From positions 18,677,358-18,741,357 of the forward strand of contig NC_081544.1 of the NCBI RefSeq assembly GCF_901000735.1: a stretch of DNA of 64,000 nucleotides, in the 5' to 3' direction. Positions 45,507 through 57,636 of the stretch are shown piece after piece. The stretch's first letter is position 1. Every line of letters starts with the position of its first letter. Source of the stretch: Corylus avellana (taxonomy: Eukaryota; Streptophyta; Magnoliopsida; Fagales; Betulaceae). The notes under the pieces are model-generated. The model searched no databases. It was not told where the DNA came from and saw only the letters and a program-made list of their open reading frames with translations. The position numbers were made by a program, and so were the translations under genes.

Positions 45507-47769
45507 GCTTTTGTCACGCCCCCGATTAAGGTGAATAGGGGAAACGCGAACTTAAAAGAAAATCACAACAATTTAGAAACAATTATCAGAGATCATTATA
45601 TTAGTACTAAGCCAAGGAAAAATAGGAAGTCAAAAGTCATATAAAATTAGTGTTTTACTAATAACATTTACCAAAAATCTCGTTTACATGAGCTGGAAAT
45701 CCAAACAAACATTTCAAGCTATGTCAGGAGGCATAAACAAAAGAGACCACTATAGGGGGTTATAGCCTCCCCATGTGTCAAGTGTTCTCCTATATACATA
45801 GCAAAAATTGTGCAGTCTACAAAAACAAAAGTCTGCACAACAATGGCTTGATCTTGCAACCAATTGGACTCTCCAGCTCTAACACCCCTACGGCTCCGCA
45901 AAGCAGTAGGTCCAGGTATCCCAAGCATATGGCCATAGAATAGGGTCCTCAATAGCAAGGACGCCTACGGGAATACCCATTCTCAGGATTATAATGTACA
46001 GCGGCATCTGAAAAAATTTAAAGGGAAAAGGGGTGAGTTCGGCAACTCAGTAAGTAGCCACAACACCAAAATGCTACAAAACATGCAATGCAGATGTTAT
46101 GCTATAATATCAGTTATGCACAATAAATAAATTAAATGACAATTAATACAAGAATATTAAGTGACTTATGAGATGTACAAGCACTTCCTTTTTCTTTCTT
46201 TCAAAACTGCTGTTTTACCCTTTTGACTCGACGCCACAATTTTTACCGTGAGCAGCGCACGTTGGCTTGTCCCGAAGGACCTATATGTTCATCCTATCGT
46301 CACAGGGGAGAGCTACCAGGTTGGGAACTTCCCTAGGTGAAGGCCACCTGGCCGGTAGCACACACCTTCTTGTAACCGTCCTTCGGTGTGCTTGCCCTGC
46401 TACCCAATGCGGTACCGATCGTCACTATAATCGTGTCTCGGGTTAAACATTTAAAACCATGAATGCACATATAACATTTCATATGATCTGTAAACTCATC
46501 TGTAACTGTATACTGTGCCATGAATGCACATATAACATTTCATATGCTCTGTAAACTCATCTGTGCCATGAACTTTGAGAGCTCTTTTCATTCATAATTG
46601 CAGTCATGCATAAATCATGAAATAGGGTAACTGTATCACGTAAAATTCTTAAACAATGACATATGAATAAATAAAACTTGTCATTAAAATATGGAAGGAA
46701 GTGCAATTGAAAATCATGTAAGTGGATTCTTTATAAAATCCCCAACATTTTTCTAAAAGATTTATAATAAAATCTGTTGGAGTTTTTGGTGTTGTGTCCC
46801 CTTACTTGGATTTGATGCCGGGTTGGGTCGAGTCATCCTTTCACCTAAATAAATTGTAAAGATGAATTTAGAAGAGTTTTTAAAGTTTTAGTCAAAGTTT
46901 TCAATAAAATATTCATATATAAATATATACACGTGTGTGTGTGTGTGTTTGTGTGGGGGTGCACGGTCCCCCATGTGTAATTGCACATGTATATATATAT
47001 ATACATATAATTCCCATGATATATCAATTTCTCTCCCAATATGCTGTGCACGTGTATAAATATATATATATATATATATATATACAAAACATCATGACTA
47101 TATATGTATATATACACATGTGTGAGGTGCTAGACATTTATTCAAGAGATTAACACAATACAAATTTTATTATTGCTATTATGGATGTATAATATTTAAT
47201 CACAAAAAAATCTGTCTACACAAAATATATAATCTCTATAAAATCTACAAACTAACATTTCAATATTAACAAGAATCCTAAAATACTCATAAAAAGCAAA
47301 TACTAACTTATCCTAATTTCTTTCAAGAAAATAAAATAGCAAAATAATAATAATGGAGAAGGGGACTTACTGTGGGGGTTTGCAAGAGAAGGAAGAAAGA
47401 AAACTGAAATATGCTCTAATTTGCTACTGGTGGTCGTGAGGGAAAGAAAGGGTTGTGGACATATATATAATGGAGGAGGGAGAGCTAGCTCATTGACAAG
47501 TGTAACACAACTAGGGAAGGAAGCATGCCATTGGACACATGGATCCTTACGTGGAGACATGCATGAAACCTCATGGCTCCTTCAAGAAGGGTGAGACACG
47601 TTGGTTAATAGGTGTCCAAAAAGAATCTGAATGAACCAAGTGTTGACACGCTTTTTATTTTATTTTTTATTTTTAATAAAATTATTATTATTAAGCAATA
47701 AATCTTAAAGCTCCCAAGTAATTAATAGGCTAACAACCCCTCTAATATTCTCCTAACTAAAAGAGTCCT

Positions 47770-47818
<49 letters not shown>

Positions 47819-47873
47819 AAAATGCTTTATAATTTTATTTTAATCCACAAAATATATAAGATATCACAGCTTT
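45507..47873 (-). mobile_element. Solo gypsy LTR (45512-47868) with TSD GCTTT
   Basis: 2,357 bp, beginning TGTCACGCCCCCGATTAAGG and ending GATATCACA. GCTTT is at 45507-45511 and 47869-47873. Same general type as 12503-15015 and 59584-61648. Contains GT and TA microsatellites (46930-47090) and an AT array (about 47771-47815). Frames such as 46845-47117 are microsatellite artefacts. Confidence 0.85.
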
Positions 47874-48231
47874 AGTTCTACTATTCTCTGTGAGATGCTA
47901 GTTGGAATAGGTATGGCTCATAGCATACCCCAAAACTTGCATGAACAATTATCCCTAAAACAAATAAATACTCCAACCAAATACCAGTCAAGTGCAACAC
48001 ATTGTTGTAAAAATATAATCAAAGAATAAAAATTGAACAACAATGGAGATAATAAAACCTGGAAGGAGATCATGTATCCAGGACTGATGGAGAGCTCAAG
48101 TGCATAGGGCAGGCGTCGTACAGAATGATGGCTAAGTTTTGAGATCGATGACCTTGCATGAAAAAGAGACCAATCAAATTCGGAAATTACAGTAGTTTCA
48201 GTATTGTTGTATGGAATTGCACTCGATCGCT

Positions 48232-49576
48232 GAGGATGTTGTGCAAATTTATTTAACTCGCAAGTGCTAGGTCGATCTCACAGAGAATTGTATTCTTGAA
48301 AGAGCAATTTAAATCTAAACTAATTAAATCCTAACCTAGTTCCAAAAAGGTTTTGAATTTTGGTTTCTGAAATTAAAAGACAAGAATAAACTAATGAAAA
48401 TAAACTATGAGATAAAAGACTAAGGTTTGGGAATTCACACTCATCGAATCATGACAACATACTTCCATGTTTATCAATATTAATCTGAAGTTTTCACAAT
48501 TAAAATCTTACATATGTTTCACTATGCTTCAATAGTTAATCAAAACCATCCCATGTATCCATTCATTGCACAAAAAACAAGGAATCCAATATCAATTAAA
48601 TCATTAGATGTATCCGTAAATCACAAAAGATATCCAATCTTAATTGAAACACCAAATGTATCCGTAGAACAAATTACAAGGGATATCCAATTATTTAAGC
48701 AAATAAAATCAAGCAATCAATTATGTGAAATTATCTTAAATCATCAAGTGTATCCTTGAATCACAAAAAGTATCCAAGAATCACTCCACACATTGAAAAG
48801 AAGTAAAACAATTGAAATATTAAACCTAATAAAATCAGATAAATAAAGACTTACATGAAAGTATTGATGTTCTTCATCGGTGAGGCTTCATCCCCAACCT
48901 TAGTTGGGAATTTAGCTCCATATAAAAATAGAACCTAAATTAAAAAGAGAAAAACTCTAGAATTTTGCTCTCTGGAATTCAATATTTTCTTGAATACAAA
49001 TAAGTCTATTTATAAAATTAGGGAAGTCCTAGAAGCCCTATTAGACCTAGATAATTTGGAGGTTTGTCTCCCAGTCAAAATAGAAGTTTGAAATCGGATT
49101 AGGATTCGTCTAGATTTGTGTCCTTTAATTGCGGGGTGATTTTGGCATAGTAACCGTTCGAATTAGGAAAATTCAATTTCACAAAGAATTGTAGTATTTT
49201 GAGTTATCTTTCCAATGCCGTTTGAATTACTTCAATATGATATTTGAGCAGAAAGTTGTAGTCAAAATACTGAGATATGTGCATAATCTAAATTTGAATC
49301 CAATCCGAAATTTTATCAAATCTAAACTTTAATCCGATCTGATCTTTAATCCGATTTAACCTTTTCTTGGATTTGGTTAAACTTAACTACATTATCTAGG
49401 TCTTCTCAAAGTATGCTTTCTTCCAAAATTTGCATTTTTCCCTTTAAAGCTGTAGTTTTTCTTTAATGACCTACAAAACACTAAAAACACAAAATATTAA
49501 ATAACGACACAGCTAAAGGATTAACTAATGTAAATAAAGGGGTCCAAATATGCAATATTTGACACTTATCAGAGGA
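48232..49576 (-). mobile_element. Solo Athila-type LTR (48237-49571) with TSD GAGGA
   Basis: 1,335 bp, TGTTGTGCAAATTT...GACACTTATCA. Same family as the element W LTRs. GAGGA at 48232-48236 and 49572-49576. It lacks the TTTAGG repeats of the W LTRs and has small internal indels. Confidence 0.9.
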
Positions 49577-50293
49577 CATGCACTCGATCCCAGTGGTAGG
49601 CTCGATTCCTATGGTTGGGTGCTCTGTCACACTGCCGCAGAATAGAAATACAGCAACTTCAATGCCGCTGTCTGGTAGCGGTACGCTCGATTGCTGAGGA
49701 CGCGTGCTCGATCAAGCTATTGTGGATCAGAAACAGACTTGCAGAGACAATGAACAGGAAAGATTAGAATTTAAATAAGATAAGAAAAAAATTAATGGAA
49801 CAAAAATAAAACAGACAAAGAAAACAAAAAGATAAAATAAAATAAAATAAAAATTAAACAAACTGAAATTTAAACAGAACAAAAACTATAAAACATAAAA
49901 TAAAACTTGAAATTAAAAGAGAATAAAAAAATAAATAAAATCATAATTGAAATAATAGCAGCATCAGTACTGCTGTCTGGTTGTGCGCTCGATCGCACAG
50001 CTGCTCTCGATGTCCCTGGAATGGGCATTCGAGCGCACTGTCGCAAAACATAACACAAAATCACAGCAGCGGTGCGCTCGATCGCAGTGAGCCTACGCAT
50101 GATTGCATTGCCGCAAATTAGAACAGATTTGCAGACAGAAACAGAAACAAAGAAAAAAAAACAAAACATAAAATTAAACAGAAACACAAAAGATAAAAAT
50201 AAATAAACAAAATTGAAATAAAAACAGAATTAAACTAAAGGAAAAAATTATAAACAAAATTTAACACAATACTAGGCAATGGTGCCAATAACT

Positions 50294-51567
50294 TGTTGTG
50301 ATAAATACCCACCTAAATTAATAGGGGAATATTTGCTACGTTTTAGTCGCAAGTTCACAAGATCAAATGATAGTATAGCAGGCAAATATGAGATCATTCC
50401 CACGAGGATTGGTAAATAATGCTTAGAATGTATTTTCCTATTTAATTAACGAGTTTAAAACAATTGTCACAAATTGAATTAAACTAAAGAAATACTAAAA
50501 CTAAAAGGGATTAGGGTTTTGAAATCCATCGCTAACCATACTCAAATAAGATTAACAATATGCCAATATTCCAATTATCTCTAGATATCCAATGTTTGTC
50601 GACCTAAGGGCATGGTATCTACTCCTTAAGCTATTGATTTTCCTAAACAACGAACTAGGCATGGAATCTACTCTAATTCTTATCTTTCCAAAGGAAAGCA
50701 TAAATCTATGGAAATTCACAACCACATGAAGCCTAGGGCATGGTATCTACTTCCGGTTCACCATGTCGACTAAGCCAAGAACCTGTGATAGGGTTCTTTT
50801 GTCACTGTATTAAGCCTAGGACTTGGTCATCCAAATTGACTTAAATAACATAAATCCAAACACATGCATATGGTAATCAGGCACACACATATGAAGAATT
50901 CAAGTAAACTGGAATTAATCAAATTAAATACCCAAAATATAATTGTAGCAAATGTGCCAATATTGTAACCCTAAAGAGACATGATTAGGGCTTCATACTA
51001 GCCCTAATTAAATTACTATCTACATAAGAAAAATAAAAGGGGAAGAGAAGAAAAACCCAAACTTTTCTTGATTTAGCCTTCAGTTCTTTTCAGAGCTTGT
51101 GTCTGCTTCTCCACACTTTTTTCTAGAGGCTTAGAGGTCTATTTATAGGCTTAGAAAAGATATAGAAGCCTTAGAAAACCTAATAAAACTGTAGGTTTAA
51201 GTCCTAGTACAAGTGGGACTTTGAAAACCTATTTTGGGTTGGAAAAGGAGTCTTGGCTGCATATTCTAGTGCTTCAACGCACGAGTGCGCTCGATCCCAG
51301 GTGCCTTGCGCTCGAGCGTAAGCCTGCGCTTAGTCCTTGCCCGTGTGCGCTAGAGTGCTGATGCGCTCGTCTTCTTATTGTGCCCGATCTCAACCTCCAT
51401 ATTTTTCCAAAAATACCCTTTAAGTTTGAATTTTCCATAAATGATTCCTTTTCTTCAAAAACCTATAAAAAGACATAAAACACAAAAAGGAAACAAAATA
51501 TCAAATAATAACAAAACTAAGAGCCTAACATATGTAAATTAAGGGGCTAAAATTTTAGCACTTATCA
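50294..51567 (-). mobile_element. Element V 5' LTR
   Basis: 1,274 bp, TGTTGTGATAAATACCC...TAGCACTTATCA. CGCTCGAGCG-like motifs at 51286-51372. It adjoins the gag of element T at 51568, so V is inserted in T. Confidence 0.85.
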
Positions 51568-52406
51568 CCATCCTACAAGGTCCCCCAATGAACCCTGTTA
51601 CACTTCCATCACAACTCCAGTGTCTCACTCTTCTGCTGTGGGACCTGAGGGTTGTTGGAGGTACGTCCATATGACCTTTGGGGTAGAAAACTCCTCACTA
51701 CCATCCTCTTAGCTGGCCCGACTCCTCCTGCTGAAGTACTAGGTCCTTGGGCACTTCTCTTATAGTCTGCGTACTCCGCTGTGTTCTCTTTCAAACTTTC
51801 CTTATAGATCGAAGCCCGATGAACCAATTGAGAGAAATCACGAATGTCAAAGCAACTCATCATAATCCGAATACGAGAGTTCAAACCTCATTCAAACTTC
51901 TTCACCTTCTAGTCCTCATTCGGAATGAGGTACATGCCAAACCGTGACAACTGCAAAAACTTTGCTGGACCAAGTCCAAAAATTCTCGCGCCTTCGCCTC
52001 CTGCACGACTATGGGAAAGAAGTGTCGATTAAATTCACGCTTGAAAATATCCAAAGTGATAGCAGCCTCCAATCCCAAGTCAGCAACATGCAAGAGCTTC
52101 TTGTCTTGCCACCAGCGTTTGGCTTCCCTAGTCAACCTATAAACAGCATACATCACCTTCTGCTCATATATACATCCCGTGGTAGTCAGAAACCCCTCCA
52201 TGCCATTTAGCCAGTTCTCTACGCTGATGTGATCACCTTTTCCGTCAAAACTATTTGAGGTATGACGGCAGAAGTCCTTTAAAGAGCAGCCAATCTCTGC
52301 AACTGGCTGTCTTGCCATCCTATCTTGATTCGAAGCCGCCACTAGTTGCCTAATCACGTCTGTTGTTTGATCTCTTCTAGGGGGTAGCGCCTCGTAGACT
52401 AGAATG
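51568..52406 (-). pseudogene. Element T gag (capsid and C-terminal part)
   Basis: The frame 52417-51902 contains the retrotransposon gag signature of chromovirus-type gypsy elements: SVENWLNGMEGFL, EQKVMYAVYRLTREAKRWW and FKREFNRHFFPIVVQEAKAREFLDLVQ. A frameshift follows, and the frame 51884-51609 continues (FDIRDFSQLVHRASIYKE...). Gag would form the particle core. The gene is split by a solo LTR and by element U; its start lies near 59415. Protease and pol of T are not in the window. Confidence 0.85.
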
Positions 52407-53668
52407 TCTTGTGCCAAATACCCACCTAAATTAATAGGCGAATACTCGGTACGTTTTACTCACAAGTGCACAAGATAAATAAATAGTATAGTTTGGCAAA
52501 TACGAGATCATCCCATGAGGATAGTTGATTTAACTAAGAATTGATTTTCCAAATTAAAAAGATCAGAATTGTCATAGATTTGCAATGTTAAAAAAGATAA
52601 AGATAATGAAAAGGTTATGGTTTTGATACCCATCACTAATCCAACTAATTAAGAAAATACTAGGCAAATGTTCCAATCATGTGGTATAATTAATGCTTGT
52701 CAACCTAAGGGCATAGTATCTACACCTTAAGCTATTGATCACCCTAAGCAATGAATTAGGCATGGTATCTACTCTAATTCTTTTCTTCCATAAAGGATTT
52801 AGCATGGTATCTACTAAGTTGTTCTTTAGGGAAACATAATTCTATGGAGATCAACAAACACATGAGTTCTAGGGCATGGTATCTACTCCTAGTTCCCATG
52901 TTGATTAAGCCAAGACCCCATGATGAGGTTCTTTTGTTACTTTATTAAGCCCAAGATTCGGTCATCTGAATTGACTTAACTAACAAATACATACCATAAA
53001 ATATGAAGAATTCAATCGCATAGACATAATCAATTAAAATAAACCACAATATGATTGAAACAAAGGCACTAGTATTAAACTTAAGAAGACATGATTAGGG
53101 CTTCAGTCTAGCCCTAACAAAGAGTTTAGTTACACATAATGAAACTAAAACTAAAAAGAAAAGGGAAAGAAGAAACCAGGAATCACTTCTTGAAGTAGCC
53201 TCCTATTTCTCTCTCCATAATTGTGTATTTTTCTAAGAGGCTTAGAGGTCTATTTATAGGCATAGGAAAACTCTAGAGCCCCTAGAAAACCTAATAAAAT
53301 TGGATGATAGCCTCCTAGTCCAATTGGGACTTCTAAAACCTAAGTTAACTTGGAGAAACGGTCTTTGCTCATCTTGGCCGCGCGAGTGCCCTCGATCGCA
53401 TGGGGTGCATTCGATCGCTGCCTTGCGCTCGATCCTATGTCTTATGCGCTCAAGCTTGTTTCTGGTGCGATCGATCCCATGATCTAGTTTTTCCCAAGGT
53501 TGTTCATTTATGCTCAAAACTTCCAAAAATGCTTCATTTTCCTTAAAACACCTAAAAACGGACAAAAACACAAAAATGAAGTAAAACAAAACAAAGTAGC
53601 ACAACTATGAGATTAATACATATAAATTAAGGGGCTAAAATATGTATATTTTAGCACTCATCAGAATG
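52402..53668 (-). mobile_element. Solo Athila-type LTR (52407-53663) with TSD GAATG
   Basis: 1,257 bp, TCTTGTGCCAAATACCC...TAGCACTCATCA, related to the V LTR. GAATG at 52402-52406 and 53664-53668. The left terminus has TC where TG is expected. Motif cluster at 53389-53476. Confidence 0.85.
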
Positions 53669-53703
53669 TCCTCAGGCTCTAGATGAACGTCGTCCTTGGC
53701 ATT

Positions 53704-55063
53704 TGTTGTGCTAAATACTACCTAAATTAATAGATAATATTTAGTACGTTTTACTCGCAAGTGCACAAGATCAAACGATAGTATAGTGCAGCAAGTACGA
53801 GATCGATCCCACGAGGATTGTTAATCTTATTTAGAATTAATTAAAATATCAAAATTGTCACGAGATTGATATTAATATTAAGGAAAAGAAATAAAAATAA
53901 AGATAAAGATAAAGATAAAGGTAAAGGTAGGGCTTTGATATCCACGACTAATCATGCTCAAATAATATAACAATATACCAATGATCCAATCATATTATGA
54001 ATACCTAATGTTTGCCAACCTAAGGGCATGGGTGTATATTCCTTGAGTTATTGATTTTCCTAAGCAACGAGTTAGGCATGGGTGTATACTCTAACTCTTT
54101 TCTTTCTCAAAGGATTTAGCATGGGTGTATACAAAGTTGTTCTTTAAGAAAGCATAAATCTATGGAAATCGACAAACACAAGAAACCTAGGGCATGGGTA
54201 TATACTCCCAGTTTTCCATGTTGATTAACCCAAGAATCCGGTGTGGATTTCTTTTGTTACTCTTATTAAACCCAGGACTCAGTCATCCAAATTGATTTAA
54301 TTAACTAATCCATACCACATACATATAATGGCCAATCACACACATATGAGGAATTGAAGAAAACAGGAATTAATCAAGTTAAGCAACACAATATGATTAT
54401 CACAAAGGCGCTAATATTGAAATATTAAATAAACATAATTAGGGCTTCAATCTAGCCCTCCTTAAGAGTTAGTTATATATAATTAAAATAAAAGAAAAGG
54501 AAAAGAGAAAGAATGAACCGAAAGGTAGCCTCCAATTCCCTTCAATTCCTCTCCCCAAAGTTGTGTCTTTTCCTAGCCTGATTGTTCTCAAGGTTTAGAA
54601 GTCTATTTATAGGGCTTTAGAAGTCCTTGTTACACTAGTAAACCTAGAAAATTTGTAGGGTTTTAGTCTTATTACAAGTGATACTTGAAAAACCCTAATA
54701 TGGAAGGAAAGGGAGTCTGGCCACAGCTCTGGAATTCTCCAACGCACAGGTGCGCTCGATCGTAGCCCGTGTGCACTCGATCGCAGGACTGCGATCGATC
54801 CTATGTGTGCGGTGCTCAATTGCAGATGCTGCATAGCTGCTTGTCTTCTCTGGTAGTGCACTCGATCGCACTGTTAGGGACTCCAATTTTTCCCAATTTC
54901 TCTATTTGAGCCCAAATCTTCCAAATTTACTTCCTTATCTTCCAAAAGCCTATAAAAGCATGAAAAACATATAAAAGAACTAAAATAGCATAATTTAACA
55001 TCATTTAAGGAATTAACACATATAAGTTTAAGGGCAAAAATATGCATATTTTGGCACTTAACA
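53704..55063 (-). repeat. Element U 3' LTR
   Basis: 1,360 bp, TGTTGTGCTAAATACTACC...GGCACTTAACA. TATA box at 54603-54612; motif cluster 54752-54870 upstream of it. AAAGAT repeats at about 53899-53925. Confidence 0.9.
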
Positions 55064-56529
55064 CACCCCCAAACTTACATATTGCTAGTTCCTTCGCAAT
55101 AGACAACTAAAACAAACTAAAAAACAAAAAAAACAAAAAAAAGATAAATCCATCTTTCATGGGATGTATGATTGCATTTAGCATACGCAACAAGCCTTTT
55201 AAACCCCTAAGAATTCCCTAGAGGACAAGTGGAGTCTCGTGAGGGTTTTCCAGGAATGTTACTTACAAACATCATGCACAGTTCATGTTATCCTAAAAAT
55301 TAAAGTCATGATTCTCATTCATTAGCAAGCTTAAAAAGATGAACTCCATCTTCACAATGAATTGGAATTTAAAAGTTTAATCACTCACAAAAGACATGCT
55401 AAGCATCACAAGTTTGAAAATAGTGTAAAGTGAACTGGCACATAAATACGAAACTTTCAATTATTTCCAATGTGCAATGTGTCAATATCACAAAGTTCAC
55501 TGAAATTCCTATTAGTATGAATAACAATGCCATATTTTTCTTTTCTTTTTTTTTTTTCTTTTTTTTTCTTTTTCTTCTTCTGTCTGGTTGTGCAATGTTT
55601 GTTTCCCTTAAGCTTTCTAATTGACCCATGTAACGAGTGTTAAGTCAATGACTCCCAAACCAGATGGTTTTAGGTCATTAGGTGTAGAGACACCCCTAGG
55701 ACTTACTAACTCGAGTAAAAAAGGCTATGAAACCAAACTAACCATGACATTAACCAAATCAAAATTCTTCACCTTTTGACGTGAACACTCCATGCTTTGA
55801 GGCAAGAGGTCCAGTTACTTAGTGAAAAGCTTATCAATGATCATTTTATTATTATTATTATTATTACTATTATTTTATCACATATATATATGCCAACGTA
55901 TCTATCTAATAAATCATCCAATTTCACCCAAGATATAGAAACACACACATTAGACTTCATGTCATACTCCACAAATTATGTGCTAATGTGCTTGTATAAA
56001 ATCAGACCAAACATGTGAATTCTCAACTGTCCTAAGTAAGTAACCAAACTGAAAAACTCAATTATCAGATCATGTGTTCAAAATTTTAAGCTCACCAATG
56101 AAATCAAATCACAATTTTTAAGATAAAAAAAAAAAAGAATTTAAGACAATATGAACATGCATATATATTTTTCGTTTTACAATTTTTTGTTTTACAAAAT
56201 AAAAATAACATAAAAACTGGGACAAAGTGTGTGTAAAGTGTCTCCCATACCCCCAAACTTAAATTACACATTGTCCCCAATGTGTCTATAACATGGAAAG
56301 AATTTACTCAGGAGATGAACAAACTGTTTGGAATAGTATGGCTCATAGCACACCCCCAAACTTCAACTGAAGCACACTTGTCCTTGTAAAATACTAAAGT
56401 AACAAAGGAAAACAGAAACAAAATAAAATAAAACAAACACAACAAAATAAAAATAAAAATAAAACAAACAAACAAAAATAAAAAGGATATGCTGTGGGGT
56501 GCCTCTCATGAGCGCTAAGTTTAACGTCT
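55064..56529 (-). other. Element U 3' noncoding region and polypurine tract
   Basis: PPT at 55064-55075. GACGTGAACACTCCATGC block at about 55778. A second CCCCCAAACTT (56250-56260) with hairpin 56266-56285, and a third CACCCCCAAACTTC (about 56351). GGGGTGCCTCTCATGAGCGC at about 56495. Confidence 0.7.
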
Positions 56530-57636
56530 TCAGCCAGACTGTGGTACTTTAAACTTGAAGCACCAATCTTTCATTCTCTTGCACCAAAGGGAATGAATCT
56601 TTTCTGTTGCAAGGTACTCCCGAGTGTCTATAGATCGGGGAGGACCACTTTGAGTTTTCTTAAACAATTTCTCATCCGGTGGGGAGTCATGAACGAGAAT
56701 AAAGTAGGAAGAAAACTCAAGGTGGTTCTCTATCTTGATGTCCTCAATTTGCTCATGTGGTAGCTCTAACAGACTTCTCTCATGGCCTCTTGATGTTTTA
56801 GGAATAAGAGCTAATGTTGAAGAAATCTCAGTGCTTTCTTCTTTTTCCTGATGTGGCTCCTGTGGAACTTCGATTTGCTCCTCCTTCCCCTCTTCCACTT
56901 GATTTTCAGCCACCTCTTCACTTCTCAATGTGACAGCTTGCTTAGGATAGTAGGTGTACTCTTCCTCCATGTAGTGCTCATTAGTATTGGCCACCAACTG
57001 ACTTTGACACTCTTCTTCTTTGAGGATGTCTGATATTTGCTTGAGATGAGCCTTCATCATTTCAAATGATTGCATGAGGGAGTTCTCCCTCCTTTCAAAT
57101 GATCGATTTCTTTCCTCCATTTGGCTAAGAGAAGCTGATATTATTTCTTCTAAGCTAGCATGCGCTTCTTCTAAGGCATGGCTCACTTCTTCTAAAGCAG
57201 ACCTTTTGGAAGGAGGGTGTTCTTCTTGGTATTTCAAATTAGAGTTCTTCATCTTCTCAATTGATGACCTGATCAGATCTAATGTATTTTCAGAAGACTC
57301 AAGAGGAGGTGGTTCAACCTGATATTATTGTTGTGGAGCTGATTGAGAGGAATATGCATGATCATAGAATTGCTGATATGAGTTATGCTGCATTCTATGA
57401 GATTGTGGAGCATGAATTCTGGGAGCTTGAGCTTGCCGTGAGAGATTGGACTGTTGGCTCCATGATGGTTTGCAAGAATCAAAATAGCGGCCGTTCCCCG
57501 ATCTAGAGAAGGATGTGTTCTTATGCGCATTAAATTTGTTAGAAATTTCTCTCATTATAAGACATTCTCTAACATGGTGATAAGGGTCATGGCATAAAGA
57601 ACATGGTCCATGGGGTGTCGGAATGCCTCCCCACAT
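56530..57636 (-). pseudogene. Element U zinc-knuckle ORF, one nonsense codon
   Basis: One frame of about 368 codons from 57636 to 56530, broken only by TAA at 57327-57325. Starts MWGGIPTPHGPC as in element Z. Knuckle CSLCHDPYHHVREC, linker with SNLSRQAQAP, then after the stop a long helical, Glu-rich segment (LEEVSHALEEAHASLEEI) probably forming a coiled coil, and the charged region. The C-terminus (LVHDSPPDEKLF, SLWCKRMKDWCFKFK) corresponds to the Z C-terminus. No enzymatic domain. Confidence 0.8.

Larger units (their letters stand above)
43809..50293 (-). mobile_element. Element V internal region, no ORF, three nested insertions
   Basis: The PPT (TACCCCCAAACTT, 43809-43821) and the usual noncoding modules are present in degraded form (GAACA...GCTTAGTGAGGCAAG block near 44515-44540; CACATTGTCCTTAATATG at 45328-45345; GTGCCTCCCAAGAGCACTAAG at 45453). 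Insertions are a MITE (44749-45082) and two solo LTRs (45512-47868 and 48237-49571). The host parts total about 2.4 kb and encode no protein. Motifs CACTCGATCGC and CGCTCGATCGCA occur in the leader (48222-48232, 49583-50110). The PBS near 50273-50290 is degenerate (TGGCACCATTGCC). Confidence 0.72.

Noticed and set aside
46845..47153. ORFs in the TA/GT microsatellite region
   Set aside because: Translations are low-complexity Ile/Tyr or Cys/Val repeats from dinucleotide arrays.
51568..51572. TSD CCATC for element V
   Set aside because: The left end of V is truncated at 42900, so no matching copy can be read.
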